Below, one piece after another: positions 58,306 to 64,000 of a stretch of 64,000 nucleotides of DNA; position 1 is the stretch's first letter; every line of letters starts with the position of its first letter. The notes beneath the pieces were generated by a model. It searched no databases. It was not told where the DNA came from and saw only the letters and a program-made list of their open reading frames with translations. Source of the stretch: Branchiostoma floridae (lineage: Eukaryota > Chordata > Leptocardii > Amphioxiformes > Branchiostomatidae); contig NC_049985.1 of assembly GCF_000003815.2 (NCBI RefSeq), forward strand, positions 16,612,229 through 16,676,228, in the 5' to 3' direction. A program made the translations under genes and the position numbers.

Positions 58306-58326
58306 TGACCTCATGATATGAGGTCA
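58306..58326 (+). promoter_or_regulatory. Nuclear-receptor-like palindrome upstream of LamG/SRCR gene
   Basis: TGACCTCAT-GAT-ATGAGGTCA is a perfect palindrome with 9-bp arms. Each arm holds an AGGTCA half-site, everted with nine bases between. It lies about 120 bp before the ATG at 58449. Confidence 0.35.
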
Positions 58327-58448
58327 TATCACTTGCCTTTTGTTTGACATGCTCCTATGTGCACAGTGAGATTACCTCCTTAAACTTGTAGAAGGTGAAG
58401 TAAACACTTACAACCGTTGCACAGCCCCAGTCTTTGCCTCGATCCGCC

Positions 58449-58521
58449 ATGAAGTTACTACTGGAAAGAACCATTCAGTTCCTGATAGAAGTTGGCATTT
58501 TGAGAATGGTGATAGCGAGAG
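58449..58521 (+). CDS. LamG/SRCR gene exon 1: signal peptide
   Basis: ATG in the context GCCATGA, then MKLLLERTIQFLIEVGILRM and VIAR. It is hydrophobic with a basic start, though with two acidic residues, so a signal peptide is likely rather than certain. 73 nt, phase 1 at GTAAGT, the same size and phase as exon 1 of the PAN receptor. Confidence 0.7.
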
Positions 58522-61500
58522 GTAAGTATGTTGTAACCGTAACGTTGTGCTGTTTTGTTGTGTGTGGCTATATATTAAATACGTAATGCATCCGACTTGA
58601 TTGGGCTTTGGCCGTGACTTCCCCATTATTACAGCCAGCAAACTGTCGAGGAACGAAAAGCGGGAGTTAGTTGCTTTGGCCTCTATCCCATGATTTCTTC
58701 GTCAACGTCAAATTTCAAATAACCCAATCGTCAGTTTGGCTATTGATTTTCAATGCAAGGATTCAAGGCTAAAACGTACCTTAAATCAAAATGGAGATAT
58801 ATACCTTTTTACGATGCCCTTCACTAAAGGCACCTATTTCTTGGAAGGTCTCGGAGGGAAGGGGGTGGTGGGGGTGGTGGCATCATTTAAGTACTAAAAT
58901 GTTGTGTTAAGAAGGTATACTGAATAAACGTAAAAACGTATACGATTTTCGATTTACTTTCATTACAGCATTAGAAATTCGTTTCAAGAGAAAGAAAGAG
59001 TCATTATGAGTCATACGTCCATTCTTGCAGTTTCCTTGTCAAATATCGTATAAAAAATTGTCATGTTAGTTCACCTACGTATCGGCCCATGAACTTGATA
59101 TGCATAAATGCCCTAAGTTTTGTACATACAACGGATAGGTTACCAGGCAGATAAATGTGAAGTAGCGTTTCCTAACATTCGAAAATTATATTCCCCGGAC
59201 CAAATGATAACCATAAACCAGTATAGATGCTCCCTGCTATCCTCTACCAGCATTTTGAAACAGTTTTGTGTCTAGAAATTTGGAGAACTTGTATTTGTGT
59301 TGCTTTCTTTGCAATCCGTGAGACCAGTCGCACTGCTATAGTAACCTACCAATGTTTCCCTATCACTTGTGTCTGGTTGTTTCCCTGCCAGACCGGCTTT
59401 ACGTTCAATTCTTACTGCTTAGAGAAAGCACACCTATTTAATCTTTACGTGCAATCAAACTGAAATGCATTATCTTCTGTTTCTACATGGATTGAATAGA
59501 AGCTATTTGATACTCTAAAGTGTCTCTTAGCCCAGTCGCCCCGAAAAGGTATAGGGGCATTCAGTGGCAGTCAGTTTACACTAGCCGGACTTATTGGGTG
59601 CTTTTATAGTGCATCCTCCCACTTTTGTAAATACGTTTACGATGTTGTGAGAGGTAAGTTTACTATGATCGCAGACTGTTAGTTAGCACTCTTACATTTC
59701 CCAACCTGAACTTGGTCAATATATTACTATATTACTCTTAACGGCGGCACAGGTGGGGGGCTACCCCCTCCCGAAAAATATGTTGGGGGGCGCCTTCTGA
59801 ATATTTTGACTGATGGAAATTTCATTAAAACTAAGCTAATCTAACGGCAAAAGTTACCCGTGAAAATGAAGGAAATTGCGTTTCAGATAGTCCATATTTC
59901 AAAATTTCGCCGGAACTCCGGATCCCTTGTGACGGCTCGCGCCTTCGGCACTGAACATGGTGAAAATATGTTGCGGGGTCGTCGCCCTGAAAAACCTTCA
60001 AACTACTAATAGAAATTAATTATCGAACTTAGCTTGTAAGAAAAATGTGCACCTCAAATGCAGATGGCGTTTTAAATGGTCGAGATTTCGACGGCTCGTG
60101 CCATTCGCGGTCGAAATCGTAAAAATATATTGAGTTGCGTCGTCCTCAATAAATTAAGCTAACACCATGCAAATTTCTAATAGAAAGGCTATTGAACTTA
60201 GCTTAGTCTCAGGGCAAATTCTGTCCCCCAAAATTCAGGAAATGGCGTTTCAAGGGGTCAGGATTTCAAAGTTTTCCTGAGGGAGCATGCGCCGCCGAAA
60301 CCCTTATGATTGTCGCTCGTTCGGCGAAACGCGTAACGTCTTCGGCACTACCTGTGCTGAAAATTACGACTCAATATAGTTCCTCCCGCCAGTAGAAATT
60401 TGTTGCCGCCGCCTTTGATTCCAGCAACTCAATACTATACATTATTATGTATTGAACTTAGGTCTCAGTAATGCACCGTTTGATTCACCGTCAGTTTAAT
60501 CTACATTATGTTTTCTACAGCTGCGCCTGCAGCAGCAGGTTTGTGGCCCTTGAACGCACAGCACGGAGCATCAGACATAACAGGAAACGGAAATGACGGG
60601 ACAGCAACAGGAACCCAGTTGGCCCCAGGTCCGTATGGAGACGCTAACGGGGCTTTCCTGTTTTCGGGAAATAAAAGTTCATACATCGACATTCCCAACA
60701 ATGGCAGGTTGGATGTGCGTTATTCCTTCACCATACTGGCGCACATCTATCCTACCGGAGAGGCTGGACCTATCTTCGACTACGTAGGGAACAACAGCGA
60801 CATTTGGAACTGGCCATTACACTTCTGGCAGTACTCTTCACATAGCCTGCAGATGCGGTAAGGTTTTTAAGACCTGTCACAAAATATTGACACGTTAGAA
60901 TTACTATTACCCGTTCTCTCTCCGCTCCCCGTTTATAGTCATGTTATTTAAATCTACTTATCCCACGCTGCCTCGAGCTCTTTTCACTGATGACGTCAGT
61001 TCCCCAAACAAATTTGTTATAGTTGTGGATTTGATATTTATTCAGAGAATCCATGCACAACTTTTTTGGCATAAACATGGTGGCAAGTGGCATAAACCAC
61101 TTATAAATGGTGTATTGGGGGGGGGGGGGGGCGATTGGGGGTAGTTTCGGGTTAGCAACCTCCCGTTCCGGTGTCAATGAACAGCCGATGTTCTGGCCTG
61201 ATTAATCAAATGATTTGGAACTTGGTACATGGATGCCCTGGACCTATGCTATTATGACTTTATTCACACTTTTGGCATACGCTACTTACAATTGGTTTAT
61301 TGGAGGTTTTAGGCCATTTTTATGAGAAAAATATAATTTGGAACAGTCCATTCATGCTCAGGGGGCATTTTTAGATTCAATAGGGATTTCACTGGGAGAG
61401 TCCATTCTTGCATAGAGGGGGTTGAATTAAGTTTAATTTTGGACCAGGGTGATGATACAAAATTATAGTTTTGGGGCGGCAGTGTTTTTCGTTCATTTTA

Positions 61501-63514
61501 CATGTTGGTACGACTGGAAGGGTCTATTCTTGTGCGGGGCAATTATCTTTGAAATTCAATTTCTGACAAGGTTGATTACATTGAAGTAATTTTTCATTTT
61601 TTTGGAAGTGTTTTTAGAACTGATCCATTTTAATTGGAAGTGCCTCACGAAGAGTACATTCTCGCATGGGGGTTGAATTTTTTAAATTCACTTTTTTGGT
61701 GAATAGTTGAAATATGCTCGTTTTATTTAAAAGCTGTAATCTGTATTTCCTCGTAAAAATTGCCTGTCTAATAGTTAAACTTAATTGTTTATTCTCATTG
61801 TTTAATTGGCTGGTATTATTCCTGTCTGCTGTAGGCCGGTAGGTAGACATGGTGAGTTTTCACCTCACATCGTTGCGGAGGTGTTGCAACAGAACGCCTG
61901 GAACTACGTGGGTACAACTTACAACAGTACAACAGGAAATGCGTCCATCTGGAACAACGGCGAACTGGCACGTGAAAAACATATCGGTGTTGCCGAAGTT
62001 GCAAGTCAGTACCCTGTCCGGGTCGCGGTGAGGGCCCAGGACGAAGATGATCCTCGGTACTTCGCGGGCCGTATCGCCTGCCTGCAGCTGTACAACTACG
62101 CCATGACTCAAGAACAAATTGTGGCAGCGCGTCATGTATGTCAAGGCAAGTTCAATGTCTGTGCCATATGGCATCAATTCCGTGTATGTGCAGAGCAGAT
62201 CATATTAGCCAATGTCCCTGCACATGCGTACTCGGATGTGTAAAAGCGCTTCTACATGGAAACAAGAAATCAACCTAGATACGTCTGTACCCAAAACCAG
62301 AGTCACATGTGAACCACTAAAGGCCGACGTTCGTGTGGAAGGTCGGACGTCACCTTTCTAATGTCACACGCACGTGACGTGTATGAAGAATAATGTGTTC
62401 TTCGGTCTGGGAGGTAAAAAGTGTACCTTCTGTCTGCACCGTGTATGTGGCACTGTTAATGTAAGTTACAAACTTGAGTGCAGTGCCACATTGTCTCGTC
62501 TGTCCAAAAGCAAATAAATACAAATAAAATTAAAAAAATGTGTACGCATTATTCCATATTTTTTGACACTGACATGATGTCAAATGATATATGGTTGTCC
62601 CATTGAAGTATGGCATCATTTCCGTGTCAAAATATTGTATCTAAAAATGTACCTTAAAATAGCGTTTTGCTAAAATACGTTTTTTTGCTATTAAAACGCT
62701 ATAGTTTTACGTTCACGATATTGTCTCGAAACAAAAATGTCTGTTGTTAAGTTGTATTCTGTGATATGCAACAAATTTTACTCTGCTAAGATATCGTGGC
62801 AAAACATCATATCATTATATTCCGTTACACTCAACAGTATCCACTTTGCTGAGATACCATTAGAAAACGTATGTCATCAGGTGTCCGATATCAAAATCTT
62901 GTAAGGTTCTTTCAAGTGGGCATTGTCCATAAGGCCCTTTCCTTTTACCGACACGACGTTTTTTCATGTTATGATTGAAGTGTCTTAGACGTAAATACGT
63001 TTATTTAAGGTACCATTTCTATAATACGTATTACTAAGTTTGACTCGGAAATGATGCCACAATACACATTGCTGCGATCCACCCGGCAGCCGACAAGGAA
63101 TGAGTTCTTGATGAGCGTAAGCTCAATAAGAAAATAGAGTGGAATCGAAATCGACTCCAGATATAATGAGAATGAGAAGTTTTCATTCAACGTCGTCTTT
63201 TTTTTCAGGCATCCGACTCGTGGGCGGAAGGTCGTCCAGGGAGGGTAGGGTTGAAGTGTACCATGACGGACAGTGGGGGACGGTGTGTGACGACAGCTTT
63301 GACATCAACGACGCCAACGTGGTCTGCCGTCAGCTGGGATACACAAGCGCTGTAGAGGTCCGACCTCATGCAGCCTTCGGGGAGGGGACCGGGCAGATCT
63401 GGCTGGATGGCGTGGCCTGTTACGGTTCCGAGGCGAGCATCGAAGACTGCAGCCACAACGGATGGGGCTCGCATAACTGTGGGCACAGGGAGGACGTTGG
63501 TGTGGTCTGCTTGG
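58449..63514 (+). CDS. Secreted or membrane protein with LamG-like and SRCR domains (5' part)
   Basis: Exons 58449-58521, 60521-60857, 61835-62145 and 63209-63514 join in phase; the reading frame is still open at the last donor, so the gene runs past the window. Order: signal peptide, a concanavalin A-like/LamG-like domain over two exons, then one SRCR domain. Such domains bind carbohydrates or microbial and extracellular ligands (family knowledge). The middle intron uses a GC donor. Amphioxus is known for expanded SRCR and lectin-like repertoires, which fits, but the specific ligand and whether the protein is anchored cannot be told. Confidence 0.87.
58522..60520 (+). other. LamG/SRCR gene intron 1
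   Basis: 2-kb intron. The second half is repeat family B. The first half shows no recognised feature; a 78-codon frame at 59227-59463 is not supported. Confidence 0.75.
59740..60420 (+). repeat. Dispersed repeat family B, copy 2, internally triplicated
   Basis: A unit of about 180-190 bp recurs at about 59860, 60055 and 60230: 'GGAAATGGCGTTTCA', 'AGGATTTCAAAGTTTTCC', then a 'CTTCGGCACT' or 'GGCTCGTGCC' block. It lies in intron 1 of the LamG/SRCR gene and is non-coding. Confidence 0.55.
60521..60857 (+). CDS. LamG/SRCR gene exon 2: LamG-like, first half
   Basis: 337 nt encoding AAPAAAGLWPLNAQHGASDI, then GNGNDGTATGTQLAPGPYGD and the strand segment GAFLFSGNKSSYIDIPNNGR. LWPL-----D-TGNGNDG is the usual opening of LamG-like (Laminin_G_3) domains. 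Acceptor TCTACAG, donor GTAAGG. Confidence 0.92.
60858..61834 (+). other. LamG/SRCR gene intron 2
   Basis: Holds a G15 run (61117-61131) and degenerate repeats of a 'GAGTCCATTCTTGC' block at about 61344, 61397, 61520 and 61652, each followed by a G run and TTGAATT-like text. One TGACGTCA lies at 60991. Confidence 0.65.
61835..62145 (+). CDS. LamG/SRCR gene exon 3: LamG-like, second half
   Basis: 311 nt encoding NAWNYVGTTYNSTTGNASIW, NNGEL and the closing YFAGRIACLQLYNYAMTQEQ then IVAARHVCQG. The ending F-G-I--LQ-YN-A-T-EQI is diagnostic. The donor is AAG|GCAAGT, a GC-type donor, needed because the frame fits the SRCR exon only there. Confidence 0.9.
62146..63208 (+). other. LamG/SRCR gene GC-AG intron 3
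   Basis: Begins GCAAGT and ends TTTTTTTTCAG. It contains an inverted repeat: TGGCATCATTTCCG at 62611-62624 is exactly inverted at 63046-63059, with weaker pairing inward (AAATGTACCTTAAA against TTTAAGGTACCATTT). This suggests an old DNA element of about 450 bp. Confidence 0.75.
62611..63059. mobile_element. Old inverted-repeat element
   Basis: Fourteen-base perfect outer arms and a diverged inner stretch of about 60 bp pair across a 300-bp interior without coding capacity. Flanking duplications were not resolved. Confidence 0.5.
63209..63514 (+). CDS. LamG/SRCR gene exon 4: SRCR domain
   Basis: 306-nt symmetric phase 1/1 exon: IRLVGGRSSREGRVEVYHDG, QWGTVCDDSFDINDANVVCR, QLGYTS, then FGEGTGQIWLDGVACYGSEA and CGHREDVGVVC. 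This is a full SRCR domain with six Cys (group A number) but coded by one exon as in group B. Acceptor TTTTTCAG, donor GTTAGT. Confidence 0.95.
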
Positions 63515-64000
63515 GTTAGTCAAGAGTTTTTAAGTGATGTTCAAAATGACATACTTGTGATCGTGTAGAATTATGCGGTCCTTACGTCTAACGTTTAAGT
63601 TGACGAAGATGAAAGGACGCCAATATTATTCAATATCTCTGTACGGTTCGTTATTTTCATTTTGAATGAAAGCATAAAAAAGCCGTTTCGAAAGAACGAA
63701 AGGGTCCTTATGAATGATGTCTGTTGACTTCATGTACGATGTTGAGATGGGGACGTTTACGATATTGCAACGATAATGCTATGATATCGTACAATATCGC
63801 ATATCATAGCAACATTGAAATTAATATGTATGTAGTAGAGACGTAACGCCATTTCGCTACGATAAACGATATGATGACGTACAGTTTAATTCACGTCACG
63901 TGTGAAACAAAGTACGTGACGTGTGACATAAGGTACGTTACGTCTTTACAGATGTCACACGTCACATGGTCCTGTGTTTTATTCAAAGATACGTGACGTC
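63515..64000 (+). other. LamG/SRCR gene intron 4 (partial)
   Basis: Start of the next intron. The last 110 bases are dense in ACGTGACG/CACGTCAC words. No exon before the window ends. Confidence 0.7.

Larger units (their letters stand above)
56069..58448. other. Spacer between PAN receptor and LamG/SRCR genes
   Basis: Filled almost completely by repeats: family C split by family A, a GT microsatellite, and a tRNA-derived SINE. The last 130 bases hold possible promoter sites of the next gene. Confidence 0.8.

Noticed and set aside
1-64000. CRISPR array, operon, phage or other prokaryotic system
   Set aside because: The tandem repeats found are minisatellites without spacers, and all supported genes are spliced animal genes.

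Overview
This is animal genomic DNA, most likely from a cephalochordate (amphioxus, Branchiostoma). It has long introns with canonical GT-AG borders, deuterostome-style extracellular modules (PAN/Apple-like, LamG-like, SRCR) in same-phase exons, a DID-FH1-FH2 formin, and a dense load of short hairpin DNA transposons, tRNA-derived SINE remnants and minisatellites. There is no prokaryotic or viral gene content. The genus is an inference from gene and repeat style, not from a database match. Three protein-coding genes, all on the + strand, can be supported. One 771-bp run of N is an assembly gap that falls inside an intron.

Gene 1 (11942-47975) is the 3' part of a large formin. Thirteen exons join in one continuous frame of about 1,943 residues: end of the DID/FH3 domain, polyproline FH1, a complete FH2, a DAD/WH2-like helix, then a basic 1.3-kb-codon tail in one 3.9-kb terminal exon. 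The FH2 resembles FHDC1 (INF1), whereas the DID and DAD-like parts resemble INF2. The tail carries about 12 degenerate copies of a repeat around R-R-W-R-S-S-[VL]-D, with no family I recognise. The 5' exons with the first part of the DID and the start codon were not found and probably lie upstream. One intron is 18.8 kb.

Gene 2 (50248-56068) is complete: six exons, 276 aa. It encodes a small type I membrane protein with a signal peptide, one PAN/Apple-like cysteine domain, a Thr/Ser stalk, one transmembrane helix, and a cytoplasmic tail with five tyrosines in SH2/adaptor-like motifs (YDEP, YENI and others). Gene 3 (58449-63514 and beyond) begins with a signal-peptide exon of exactly the same length and phase (73 nt, phase 1). 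It continues with a two-exon LamG-like domain and an SRCR exon, then runs off the window. Genes 2 and 3 look like products of lineage-specific shuffling of extracellular modules, and either could be a recognition receptor; that role is inference.

Layout: 1-11.9 kb, repeats and no recognised gene; 11.9-48 kb, formin; 48-50.2 kb, spacer with a possible minus-strand exon; 50.2-56.1 kb, PAN receptor, whose introns hold four TIR elements including an 890-bp one; 56.1-58.4 kb, repeat-rich spacer with a tRNA-derived SINE; 58.4-64 kb, LamG/SRCR gene. The items most worth following are the hybrid formin with its novel repeat tail, the tyrosine-motif PAN receptor, and an apparent tenfold excess of the palindrome TGACGTCA.
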